DNA of 64,000 bases from Struthio camelus (Eukaryota > Chordata > Aves > Struthioniformes > Struthionidae): positions 81,449,987 through 81,513,986 of the forward strand of contig NC_090942.1 in assembly GCF_040807025.1 (NCBI RefSeq). Reading direction: 5' to 3'. The notes beneath the pieces are model-generated. The model saw only the letters and a program-made list of their open reading frames with translations. It searched no databases and was not told where the DNA came from. Below, piece by piece: positions 33,786 to 46,100 of the stretch. The position numbers and the translations under genes were made by a program. Position 1 is the first letter of the stretch. Every line of letters begins with the position of its first letter.

Positions 33786-36700
33786 GGAAGGGCACCTACC
33801 TACACGACCGTGCTGCCTAGAGACTCGACAGGCAGTGCCAGATTTGGCTGCATGTGTTTCTATCTCATCCTCCTCAGCCACGTGTTCCCCTGCTTTTTAA
33901 TAAGGCTTAGCGCTTCTCCCTTGAGTAAGGCGTTGTCATGTTTTAATTTCCCAGTCACTCCGTGAGGCAGGCTGAATGATCCCTTCGCGGAAAAAAATAA
34001 CTCTATGTTATTCGCTCCCTTTTTCAGGTTGTGGTACAGAGGCGGAAGCGGGGAGGGATTTGGGAAGTTCGTGGTAGGGGGCCTCCGTCGCTGGCGTTTC
34101 CAGTTCTGCATTGGAAAGCCCTGCTTGTTTTTATTCCTCTGTACTTCTGTGTTGATGCTCAGGAGGTGGAAGAGAGGGAAGAACTGGTGAATGGCCATAG
34201 TTTTCTTCAACTTTTTTCTTCAGCTTCTTAGTGATCAGAAAGAAAAGGATTTGGGCTAAGAAAGGGAGAACAATTTAATTATGTGGGAACATCACTGCTC
34301 TTAAAATCAGGCAGCAGGGCCCTTCTTCCCTTTCAACCTTCCCCCACCCCCTACTTACAAGATTTGCACCATTCTTTCATTTCCTACCCCTGAGCATTAC
34401 CCCTGCTGAGTGAATGCCAAAACTTTGCTTTATATATCCCCATTCAAAACCATTTTTAAGGTCTTGCAGGGGAAACGCAATACGGCATTTTGCATTTCAG
34501 TGCGCATCTCGTGGACCATCTCGTTCAGGCTGTGCGATGGGAAAGCGAGTATCATGTGTGGGAGCACGGCTGAACTGCAGCGCTTGGGTCCTGCCCACGA
34601 GAACTGGGTGTCGGGGCCGCCGCTCAGTTCTCAGCCCGGATTGCTGCAGGTGCTCCTGCGCCATCCCAGTGTTTCGGGGTTGACACTGCAAACGCTGTAA
34701 AGGTGTGGTTTCTTTTTTATGGTTTAATAGCAATTTCAGATGTTAAGAAAACCCACATCCATCTAGGTTGTTAAATCGTATGGAGTGTTTTTTGGGTTTC
34801 CCTCCCATTTTAAGGAAACCTGATGTTTTAAGCACATTTTTCTTGAGGTTGTTCCTTTGTCAGCTCGCAAACTATGAAACAGTGAGTTTGGCTGGCAACA
34901 TTTGGTTGTATTGTAGTTGAGGTAGAGTAATTTCCTACTGAAATAACAATGCCATTTATGTTAGGCTTTTGTTTGTTTCACAGAAAATCGAACTCTTCAG
35001 AAACAGAATTCCTGTTTTTACTTAGTGAGTTTTTTGGGGGAAGCTCAAATTAACAATATCGTTTCTGGCATGACTGCTTGTAATCACGTGCCTTATCTTA
35101 GGCATATGGACGCGTTGGTGCCAAATGCTGTGAATCATCCTTCTAGCCGTTTCAAATCACGATCTGAGGCTTCATAAGATTATAGAGGCAATTCATATTT
35201 AAACATCACATCATTCTTGAGGTTCTGCTTTTGGTTTACAGTGCTCTTTCTACAGCAAAGATTACTCTTGGAGGGGTTATTCTCCAAGTTAGGCTTGCCA
35301 TCCATGCTGAATTTCTGAGATCACTCTGCCTTTGATGTCTCTCTCTCTCTCTCTCATTTTGATACAGGGATCTGGCCTGACAATTCATTGATAGCAGGAG
35401 AAGAGAGCAAGAGGACGTAAGGGCTAGCAGCAGAGGGCCATACACATGTACCCACCTTCCAGTCATGTAATGCTCATAGCCTCTATACTCTTTGATCCTT
35501 AGGGATCAGCACTTCAAGGTACGAAGTTCTAGATGGGAAAAATAGTTTAAGAAAGGCAGGAGCACCAATGTAGCACATGCTTACCAGAATTTTAAGAAAT
35601 CTTTACCAAAAATACCAGGGAGAGGGTTGATAAAGGAAGTGTGATTGCACAGATGTTACTGAGTAAGTTCTAGCTTCAATTAACTTTATAAGTGAAAAGA
35701 TAAATGGAGGTGAATGGACCAATGCTCCAAAATCTATTCACCTGTTCAGTGGAGATTAATAGGCTTAGGAGTATTGACTATAACATAAAAAACAGACATA
35801 AACACAGGAAAAATTAAGGATTAGCAATCTTTCTCGCTCCATTTATCCTCTTACACTGCATTTAAAATTCTGTCACAGAAACTAGACCTGTAAGATTTTG
35901 GAGGCATAGGAAAACTGCAGACGTTTTCATCCCCTCCCCCAAAAAAACAGTTTTTCCACTTTTTTTAATAGCTGCAATGTTTCTCACTCAATGTGGACGA
36001 CTGCTGTGATCTATTATTCAGGCACTTTGAGCTGAAAAAAAAAAAGAATCATAAAATAATTGGGTCTTGAGAGTACCATGCAGGGCTCAGTGGAAACCTG
36101 GAGTCAAATGCGCCGTTGCATGGATGTGGGCAGTTTGTGTCACTTAGCTGCTAAACCGGGGAATGGTCCTTGTCCCTGTTTCCTTTAGTGCTCATGCTGC
36201 CTGTGCCTCTCCACCTCTGCTTTGTTAGCCATAAAGGTGAGCTGCATATGCTCCAGCATTCAAAGCAAAACGAAGCTGTTAACTATGATCCTGGAGCTGT
36301 AAGACCAAAACGTGCTTCAGCAAACTGTAATGTAAAAAAGCATGTGTAAACGTTAATCAGAATATTTTTGTTGGCAACCTCAACAGCTCAATTATTTTTT
36401 AGTTAAATAATAATTCAAATGCTGCCTGGTGCAACTTAGGCCAGCGCTAATTCTTTGAACGAGTTTTTCAGCCGTCGGCAATAGGGGTACGTGGTACAAG
36501 TGCTGCCAGTGCCCTGTGGGGAGAAGTTGACTCATCATGACGAAGGTGTGGTGGTAGCAAGTTGCCTCTGGACAGGGATTTGCTCAGGTAAGACTCCACA
36601 GTTGGCCTCTGTGAGTGAGCTCTAAGTCAGATAAAAGTTGAGTGTCCACGTTAGCACAGTGCTGTGCAGACCCGAGGTGATGGGCGTGACTCATGGTGGG

Positions 36701-36980
36701 GCTTGTTCTTATGGCTTGAGCACGGGGCCGGTGCCGAGTGCTCCTGCCGCTGCCTGCCACTTCCTGCAGAGCCCTGTTAGTGTAACACCTCGGCCCAAGG
36801 GGTCCTCCCAGGTTTACAGTGGTGGACATAGGCCACAAGATGGTTTGACCCTGGAGGTCTTTCACAGCTTTCTGCAAACAACAAGAGAACAACCTCAGTT
36901 GTTAAGTATGGTGCAACTGCCTGAGTAAGGCATGAGCTTTACACGGAGTGTTGAGCCTGGCCTCCTCTCTTCTGCCACAA
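33786..36980. other. Immediate 5' flank of the CpG island, no gene recognised
   Basis: Upstream flank of the minus-strand CDK inhibitor. It includes a (CT)9 patch at 35338-35355. GGGCTTGTTC at 36699-36708 fits the p53 decamer half-site rule, but the adjacent decamer is poor. No coding exon was supported. Confidence 0.45.
35338..35355. repeat. (CT)9 microsatellite
   Basis: Pure CT dinucleotide run of about 18 bases. Confidence 0.9.
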
Positions 36981-39900
36981 AACCATGGGTAATGATGCTG
37001 TTGTTGTCATTACCCAGTTATTTTATATATGTACGTTTTTACTTACTGCACCTAGTGCCCAAATAACAAGGATCAATGTTTTTTGCACTGGAGAAAACAT
37101 TCATTAAAAATATGATGCCTTCCCTAGCATAGGATCTGTGTTCAAAGTTGCTGGTCACAAGTTTGTCGCTCTGTTCACATCTCTGTCATTATGTCTGCAA
37201 TTAATACATGGTAGATGTGGTATGTCCCACCTATCACTTCCTGCTCAAAAGGCTCTTTCCTATGTGGGATGTAGTGAAATGTGCAGTATCAACCTAGGAG
37301 ACAATCTCAAATTAAACCAAAAGCCACCATAGCTCAGAAATCATACTGCACTCTATAATTCACCGTGACCTGGATTAGGCCTTTGAGTGACCTGGGAACA
37401 CAGCTGAATTCCCCACAGCCGGTGTGAATAGGATGGGTCAGTATAAAAGGCATTGGAGTGGGAGAAGTACTTGGTAAAGAAGTGATTTGCCCTTTACACA
37501 AGCTTGGGACTATGAGAGACAGAAGTCATCCAACAGAAGGGGCCAACTTTGCAGTCTGCCAGGTATCGCTAGCTGGGGCAGCAGTGGCCAGCTTGCAGGG
37601 CTGTTGGGAATCATATGAGGGCTACTAGTGACTGCGGGAGCTCATAGCACAGAGAAAGAAAGTTCCTTGCTTTTGTGAGAAATTGCTTGCTTTTGTTTAG
37701 GGTTTATTTTGTTTTCTTAGTGAAGGTGCTCATTTTTTGACAGCCAGAAGAGCAAAGGCTTTTGTAATCTCCTTACCATCAAAACCTCCCTGCGTCTTTC
37801 AAGTCTTAGAAACCTGTGTTTGAAGAAAATCATTATACTCGGAGAGGAGCCTACTGTTGGCCTAAGTGCTCCCTGTGAAGCCAGCCGTGAAACTCCCACC
37901 GACATCACTGGGAGAAGGTTCAGGCTAGCTCTGTTTAATTTTGAAAAATCCCACCTTTAATTTTGACCCTTTTCCAGCAGTTTTGCTCACACCCAGGACC
38001 AGAGGGGCCTGCTTTCAGCCAGCAAGCTGCATCTGCAGTTGTGCTGACTCGAATAAAATTACGAGGCCTCGAAGTCTGCAGGCTCCAGAGCACAGCCTGA
38101 GTGCCAGCAGGTGAAAGAAAGCCGCGTTCCTTGTTGCGTAATGTGCCACAATTAGGTGCACCGTGGGTGTTTTATGCCTTCCGCTGGAGCATCTGGCACT
38201 GGTCACTGTCTGAGACAGGATACGGGGTGAGATGAAACATTGGTCTGTTCCAGTGTTGCAATTCCCATGTTCCTGTCTCCCTGGTGGGGTAATGTCCTGT
38301 GATATCCTTCCAGCTGGTAATATGCCCAGCACAGTGTTTTAGCACTGTCCGCCACTTGAGCTGCTCGCAGCCTCAGTGTAGCATTACCAAAAATAAAGCC
38401 ATTTGAATGAAACAACTGTTTGGAAATGAGCTGTCTCCCTCTCGCTCTCCCGCCAAGGGTGGCAGAGTGGTAGGGAGGGAAGACGAGGACTTGGAGAAGG
38501 CTGACAAGGCACGCTCAAGCCCTCCCTCTTTTTCCTCCTTCTCCTCCTCGGAGAAACTCAAACGAACGCTTCCGCTGCACAGAACATGTTCACCAAAAAC
38601 ACCCAAATGCACTTGGACTGCAGCAAAGCTCCCAGGATCACTTTCCCTTGATATAAATGAAGCTGATCCCATCCCTTAGCCCATTGCCTGATGTGCTGAA
38701 AGAGAAGCAGAGAGCCAGGGACCAAACACAACATTAATCAGATTAGTACCTTTCTTGGGTCTTCTTGATTTTTACTTCATCCTGCCTGTTTCAGTTACTT
38801 ACCTCATTTCTCCCAAACACCAGCAAGGATGGCTCAGACAACGGCCTGCAACATTTGCTGGTCCCCAGCGCAAATGCATGCTCCTAGCACAGGTTAGTCC
38901 CCAGGTGAAGCAGTTAGCCAGTTGGCTGGACATCTCCAAATTCAGTTTATGCTTTCGTCGGGGCCTGAAGCAAGCTCATTCTGTCAAGGGAGACGGCAGA
39001 TTTTTTACCCTGTTTTCACATTACGTGTTCTGAAACAGCTCAGCTGGGACAAGTTAAGTCTTGGGGGCACGTATCTTGTTGCAGAAGTGTCAAGGAAGAT
39101 TAAAAACAGGCACAGAAGTTTGCCTGTTAGACCAACCCCAAGAAAATGCTAGGAGAGGAGCTTTGTGTCTAAGTCCTAGGTACAAGGAGGTTAGGAACTG
39201 CGAGTAAAGACGCTGCCTGTTGCCTTTCCATTCCTGCAGGTTTCTGGAGGGTTTTTCCTTCAGGGGTGTCCCTAAGCTCCCTTCCTGACTTAGGAGAAAG
39301 ATGGATACACAATGAACTCAGCATCATTTGATTAAAAGATGACGGGCGGGAGAAGGGAGTAAGAGGAAGTTACAATAGCCTGCTAGGATTTCAAGTGTAT
39401 TAAGGCAGAGGCAGAGGGGAAGTATTTCACATGGCACGCAGTGAGTAACGAGGAGCCAAAGGCTGGGCTGTAGGATATACAAAAGGAAAGTTTAGTCTCA
39501 GTTTCAGGAAAGATGTTCTGTCAGTTGTTATATTGTTGACTAGTTTCCTAGGGGAAATACTGAGGACAGGATTTTTAAAACCGAATGAGCAAGGAACGAG
39601 AAAATGAGCAAACACCACCAGTCCTAAACTGCCCCCACGAGACCGATCAAGATTACTTTCCTTTTTTCCGCGCCCTCTGGGGTTCTTGCTCCCCAATTAA
39701 TTCCTCTCTTTTAACCTCCATTTATATTTATTGCCACACTGTATTAGATGTGTGTTAACTTGGTACCTCCTTTCCCACTTGTCCCACTTGTCTCCTGCTC
39801 TGTATTCTCTGTCGTCCTTCCTACATTTCCTCTCTCTTGTCCTTTTTTGCCCCATTACTTGCCCCTCCACCCTGAAACTGGACTGGGTCTCCTGCTGTTT

Positions 39901-40044
39901 CAGGTTTCATCTCTCCCAAAAATCTTTTCTGAGTTTCTTGTTGTGTAGGGCTGCTGCTCACTGTGTTCCCACATTGGAGGGTCGTAGCAAAGAGAGATGT
40001 TTTTTCATCTGTACAGCTCTATGCACCTTGCTAAGATTGAGGAA
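36981..40044. other. Intergenic 5' flank, no gene recognised
   Basis: Contains a Chompy-like piece near 37.88-37.92 kb ('gtgaaactcccac..catcactggga'). GAACATGTTC at 38582-38591, a perfect palindromic p53 half-site, stands alone. Open frames at 38.37-38.68 kb overlap on both strands with Ser/Glu-rich low-complexity translations and are not called. Confidence 0.45.
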
Positions 40045-40170
40045 GACTGTTATTCCCATTTTGCATAAACGGGGAAACTGAGAGACAGCGAAACGAAGAG
40101 GTTTGCTTGAAGCAGCGTGCTCGGGCCAGGAATGGGCTGACTCAGTTCTCTGATATCCCAGCCCAAATCC
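40045..40170 (-). mobile_element. MIR SINE relic
   Basis: The plus strand reads 'attcccattttgcataaacggggaaactgaga', then a degraded 'agaggtttgcttg' block, then 'ccagcccaaatcc'. This is the antisense order of MIR ('cattttacagatgaggaaactgaggc..agtgacttgccc..'). Old and inactive. Confidence 0.7.
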
Positions 40171-43100
40171 TTTCTGGTGGCCCAAGGTTCCCACTCTCCT
40201 GTGGGTGACGTCTGACCTATCCCTCTGGAAATGCAGGCAGAATGTGTGGTTCAGCAGTGTGGGAGGGCTCCCTGCACATTAGGCAGTACAGAGGAGAAAA
40301 ATCTATACGGAGGGAGATTAGGTGCAGTACTTAGGTGTGATGCTGGACTCTTTCCACTTCCCTCTGGATAAAACATTTGAACTATTGTTGCCATTTCTTT
40401 CAACAAATAAACAAGGTAGATGTAGCATTATTTACCAAGTAAGGAAGTCTCTATAAAACATTCCCCAGATTTGAAGTAATCATGTTTTTCAAGGGAATAT
40501 ATAAAAAAAAAATTGGCATGCAGCATTTTCTCTTAAGTCCAAGCAAGACACACACATTTATTTCCAGTAGCAGCACACAGCGTACTGACTGTAACTAGGT
40601 GAGAATGCTAAACAGACCCAGTTTCCCTGCTGGCGTCTAAAAGTAGGGATAAATTCCTTCACAGACAAAAGACAGATGGTGCGGGCATTGCTAAAATCCT
40701 GACTTCCCTTTCTGGAGTCAAAAAGTTATGCAAATTCAAAAGTTTAGAGTGTGAAGATTGCTAATTAATTATTATCTTTATTGGGATGTTGTCATTCTTT
40801 GCCAGTGACACTGAGGTCTGGCAGAAACTTTCGCCCTACAGGCAGGCACAGTATTTCTGTAATGGTCTTAATTTATCCTCCCTCTGGTGAATAATGCGCT
40901 GTTTATCATGCAGAGTAAGGGAAATCAGACTTGGTGTTGTAGAGGTGGGGGACGCAGACAAAAGTGGAGTTTTGGATAGCTTTCATCGCCTGATGCACTT
41001 GAGTGGGAAGAGGGGGGCAGGGTCTGAACTCAACAATGTTGTGGGTTTGGTATTTTTAGTGTTGCATGCTGCTGCTGCTGCGTTAGCATTGCATCTCTGC
41101 TGTGGTACCTCACAGTGACGCTGCCTTTTGGGTCCGTGTAGTCACACATACAATAGCATTTTGTCATGGGCTTAGAGCCCTTGTTATCCATCCCAAGGCT
41201 GCTGTTCCATCTCAATGGTGTGCGCTCTGGGCTTTCTTATTCTGCATGTTGTGTCAATCCTGCCCCCAAAATGATAGGATTCTGTGAGCTGAGGGACAGG
41301 CGAAGGGATCCCCACAGCTTCTCATGTGGGATCCAGCCATCCTTCTTGCTTTTGTACATCTGGGCTGCTTTCTGAGCACTGTCAAGCAGCATGAAGGTGC
41401 CATGGTGGTAAAAACGAGCAGGTTGTTAGAAATGAAGCTCAAGTCAATAGATGGAGTGGAAGGTTGATTGGTAACCAGGCTGGGGAAGAAGGCAGACTGC
41501 ATGAGGACTGGTGAGAGCAAGAGCATGAAGGGAGGGAGAGTGGGAGTAGAGAAAGGAAATCTGGATGTCTTATTTGGAAATGGAGAGATGAGAGGCCTGA
41601 CCTAGCTACCTGGCAAGAAAAGGCCTGGAATAGGAAACCAGAATAGGGGGGAGAGAAAACTGCTGCAGAGTGAGAAGGACAGTGCAGAAAGGGGCTGGCT
41701 CATCTGTAGTGGTTTGGAAAAAATATCTGTCCAAGGAGCACAGCTCCCTCAAACCTGGGAGGGAACCAGAGTTTCTGATTCTTCCCGATGACAAGAAGAA
41801 TCTGTGAAACCTGAGGGCCGTGTGTCCCATCTGCCTCTAGGACAGGGACATCCTTTTAATTTTAATACAGATCAGGTGACAGAGTCATCCTGGGCATCAG
41901 CCTTGCTGATGGGCCAGTATGACCTGGTTTTGCCCAACCCTACCCTGCCTGCCGTCTTAGACTGTCACTTACCTCTTAAACCTGTCAGGCACTGCGTTTA
42001 CATATCTAGTGTTTTACATTGCTTTTGTAGTGGAAAAGGATAGAGTCAATGTGGTGTGAGGATGACAACCTTTAACAGATTCTTCTTTATTTAAAACAAC
42101 TGTGTCTCTGAGCAGTCTCTGATGAAGGCTTATTCATCCTTCACCACTTTTTTTCCCTGTGTTGAAGTGTGAGGCCTTCTCTCTATTGTGGATTTTTGCA
42201 GTGGTATAGAAAACTAGTATCATGACCTGCAGGATAAATGTGCTCTTTCAGCATGGCTCTGCTGGAAGGTGTGCAGTGGTGTATTTACAACAGCAACATA
42301 TTGCTGCAAAAATTTCCTAAGTTAGACAAGACTTTAAGCTTCTTTTTGGTGACTAGAGAGTCAGTTCTCCAGAAATTAGGGCCCTCCTGAGAGTAGGTTT
42401 TTTCTAGGGCTGAGATAAGCTACTCAGCTCCAGCTGTTATCATAAGACCTGCCTAAACTTTGACCAGCATGTGGCTTAGGCAGCTGGTTCTCATCTCACA
42501 CCTTTTCACAGCTCAGGCTGCATCTCATGTAGTTCAGCACTGCAGGTTCCCTCCTTCTGCACGGCTGCGTATAGCTTGTGCTGTGACCCCATAGAGCACG
42601 TACAGGTGACCCCATATAGCATGGATTGACGGACATGGCATTCAAAAATACTTGAGAGGCCCTAAGTATTGAGCAAGACCCCTGAGACGTCTGTCGTGGA
42701 GATAGTCAAGCACCAGCAAGTGCAAGTGAGTGTTTCCAGTTGTTTCTTTGTGTGTTCAGAAATGGCTCTGAAAACGCATGTTTTACTTCTGTGCTGACTG
42801 ATAAAATGTTATCCATTCCTTTTAAGGGGTATATCTGAAAAAATGTTAATCAAACCAGCCAGATGGCTGGTTTCAGTGACTAACAAGGGCTTCCCAAAAG
42901 GCTTCTAACTACACATTTTTTATTATCATAAGCATGACATAAATATTGCTTTGATCCTCCCAGGATTTGTTTTGTGATTTCTCCCCCACTTGGTTTAAAA
43001 CAAGCCTTTCTCTCCTTTTTCACAAGTTTTTTTTTTTTTTTTGGTATTCCTGATGTGTTTATTTTGCAAAATACCAAAAGCTCCCAAAATTCAGGCAGAT

Positions 43101-46100
43101 TACAGGACGGTAGAAGAGGTGGAGGAAGAAAAATACATTTTTTTCACAATTTCTGCTTTTAATGCTGGAGGCTTCTTTCCAGTCAAAACAAGGCAATGTC
43201 AGGTTTACTTATCTTGGGGATCTTAAATGTGTTGTACTTCAATAGCCTGCAGGCAACAGACCTCACCCACTCAGTGCTGTGCTGAACGGAGGCTGGAGTC
43301 TGCTGATATTCTTGGAGCCTGAGGACTGTTGCTCCACTCTAGCCTTTGCAGCATCAAAACATTGGCTCATTCGCCACCTGCTCCCTCCCAACCAAAGGAA
43401 GGTTGCGGGTTACTGTTAGGCTGCAGCTTTGTGCAATGTGACTGCTTCGTCACATGTCATAGTTGTTTTCTTAATTCTTTCCCTCCATGTCCTGAAAGGT
43501 TTTCATTAGTCATCTAGGAAAAAAAAAAAAAAAACCTTCTATATTCAGAGTGAATTTTCCAGGCTGGATTTTTTTAGAAGCAGGCTCTGGTTCCACGCTT
43601 GAATTTTTGCAGTCATGAACAACCAGGTCAGGAAACCATGATTTGTAAAAAGGGGTCATCTGGGCTTCCAGGCTTGTGGCTCACTTCATTTGCTGGCAGT
43701 CTTCATTGTGCAGTGTAAGCTATGGCTGCTCAGCACTTCTGGAAATTTGGGTTGCTTCCTTAGGAGATCAAGAAACAGATTTGGATTTCTGATTTCTAGT
43801 CCTCTAACTTTAAAAAGCTCTCCACAGTTCCTTTGTGGGGCACCTAACACCAAACAGTCTCTACTGTTTTTACCAAAATCATGAAAGTAGGGTGCAAAAC
43901 TGAAGGCACCTTTGAGGTTCTTTGGAAAATCCAGGCTATCTAAACGGAATTTTTATTATTTCTCTCAAAGGAATCCTCGCCTGGTGTTTTGTATGAAACA
44001 TTGAAAACTAAGTCTCCAGGCTCTTTTGTATTTTCTCTTATGATCTCCTAACAGTGCAGGGCTTGAGCTGGGGCTTGACATGGCGTTCTAACCCAAAGAC
44101 TTTGATCTTCTCTACCTTGTGCTATTTCCAGCGTTTCTCCCAGACCTTCAGTGTAGCATTTTGCTGGTGTATCCCTGCTGATGTATGTGCAGGGATACAG
44201 ACACTAAGTTCTGGACTAGGTCCTAAATTCTGCCCAGATCCTTGTTCATATTTCCTATAGGTTGATTCTAGGCTTTCAGAAGTGTCTAATTAGTAGAAAT
44301 ATAAAGTGCATAAGGGAAGGCTGGATGAATCAGGACCTTGATAGTCTCTTGGTAGAATATGGGTGTCCAGCTCAGGCTCCTTTTGATAGTCCCTAAGGTG
44401 AAGCTCAAAGCACCTGGAGATCCTTAGCCATATACGGCGCTGTTTGCACTATTAATCCATTCTGGTTCTTGCTATTACTAGTGTCGTGACCATCCCACAA
44501 GGTGATCTCACATCTGAGTCCTAACTGTTGGTGGCGCTGCCCTCTGAGGTGGCTTGGTTTCCCACAGGGGCTTTCGTAGAGGTGCTGGGGAATTGACACC
44601 ATGGTTTTGTGGGGGCAGAAGTCTCAGATCAGGGAAAGAAAGCAGATTCCTAGCTGCCTTCCACGCTCGAGTATCACGACGCAGGGCTTGCGCTCTAGCC
44701 AGAACTAAGTGGATTTTTTTGTTGTTGTTGTAATTCTGCTCTCTGACCAAAGGATTCTCTGTGGATCTGTTTCCCTGCTATTACTTATGTATTACTCTTC
44801 AGCCTCTTTTATAACTCTCCTGTCTGGCCAGGATCTCTCCTGACTTGGTCTTGGCTTCACAAACACCATATTCAAGGCTGCCGAGGTTTCCAAATAAACG
44901 GCAAAAGAGGACATTAATCTCTAAGAGGAAAATATTTGCCATCGGGTTTTGGTTATCTTGGAATGGATTATCCTCACTGCTGATTAACTCTGCCACAGAT
45001 TTCCAGGCTTCCCCCAGCCTTGCCAGTGCTGCTCCTCCCTCTTTGCATCCTCCTTCATTTTCTCCTGCTGTAAGGCCTCCCTGGCTCCTCTTCAGTCACC
45101 AGGGTCTGCCTTGGTCAAGAGCACCTGTTGGGGTGATTCACAGTTGATATACCCTCGCTGCCAGTTCTGCCAGTGTAGACCACCCTGTAGTGGCAGCAGC
45201 ATTAGGGCTGGGAAGGAGTGAGTTTGGGGATGCTAAGCCCTGGTACTGCCTGCTCAGCTGGTCCAAGGGGTAGCAGGGGATTGGGGAGCTGAGTCCTGCC
45301 TGTGGCATCTGTTTTCATGCCTGTCTTGCATTAGCCTGGCTGCATTCGGGGTATGGAAGCTGCCCTCCACAGACAGCGTGTGTGGGCTGGTGGTAGCTTG
45401 TGAAACCCCTGCACTGAACTGCTGGGGTGTTGGTGCCCCTTGGCTTTTCCTTTACCCCTTCCCTGGATGTTTGCAGCTCACACAGGCTTGGTATGACTAT
45501 GGCTTTTCATATTTCAGGTTATCTAGGGAAAGATTTCTAACCCTCCCCTTTAGCCTCTCTTTGAGTGACACGTGATAGCAGGGTGGTGGCCCCATCCTGA
45601 AGCCCTTCCCCTCAGCCTTACTGTTGCCCCATTTTAACTGTATTCAGCCGTGTCTTGCCTCTCATTATCCCAGATGATTGAGTGAGAACCGCGTCTCAAG
45701 GATGAAAGTGCTCTTCAGCTCTAAGAACCGAGTATATCATAGGGAGAAAGAGGGAAAGAAAACCCACAGTGCTCACCTTCCCACCCTGCTAAGCCATGGC
45801 ACCACAAAAGGCTCACCAGGAAATTCCCCATTAAACACTTGCGATCATGCAGGGATTTATATAGTTAGTGCAGGAAATGAATTTCAGATGGGCTTGTCTC
45901 AGCAGGAGACCTGGCAGGTTGGTGTAATATAAGGACAGAATGCAAAGAGGAGTCCCAGCCCTCATCACTTTCTCCTTAGAAGTCTGCCCAGAAGGGAAAA
46001 CAGTCATCCCTGTGGCACAGTGTTTTTGCTATACAAGAATTTATTTCTGCTCTTTTGAGGTGACTGTTCAGCAATTGCAATAAGTCAGTATTTCCAAACC

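Noticed and set aside
33124-33965. Overlapping 220-codon plus-strand and 120-codon minus-strand frames in the CpG island
   Set aside because: Ala/Gly/Pro/Arg-rich translations present in several frames at once; they arise because stop codons are rare in GC-rich DNA.
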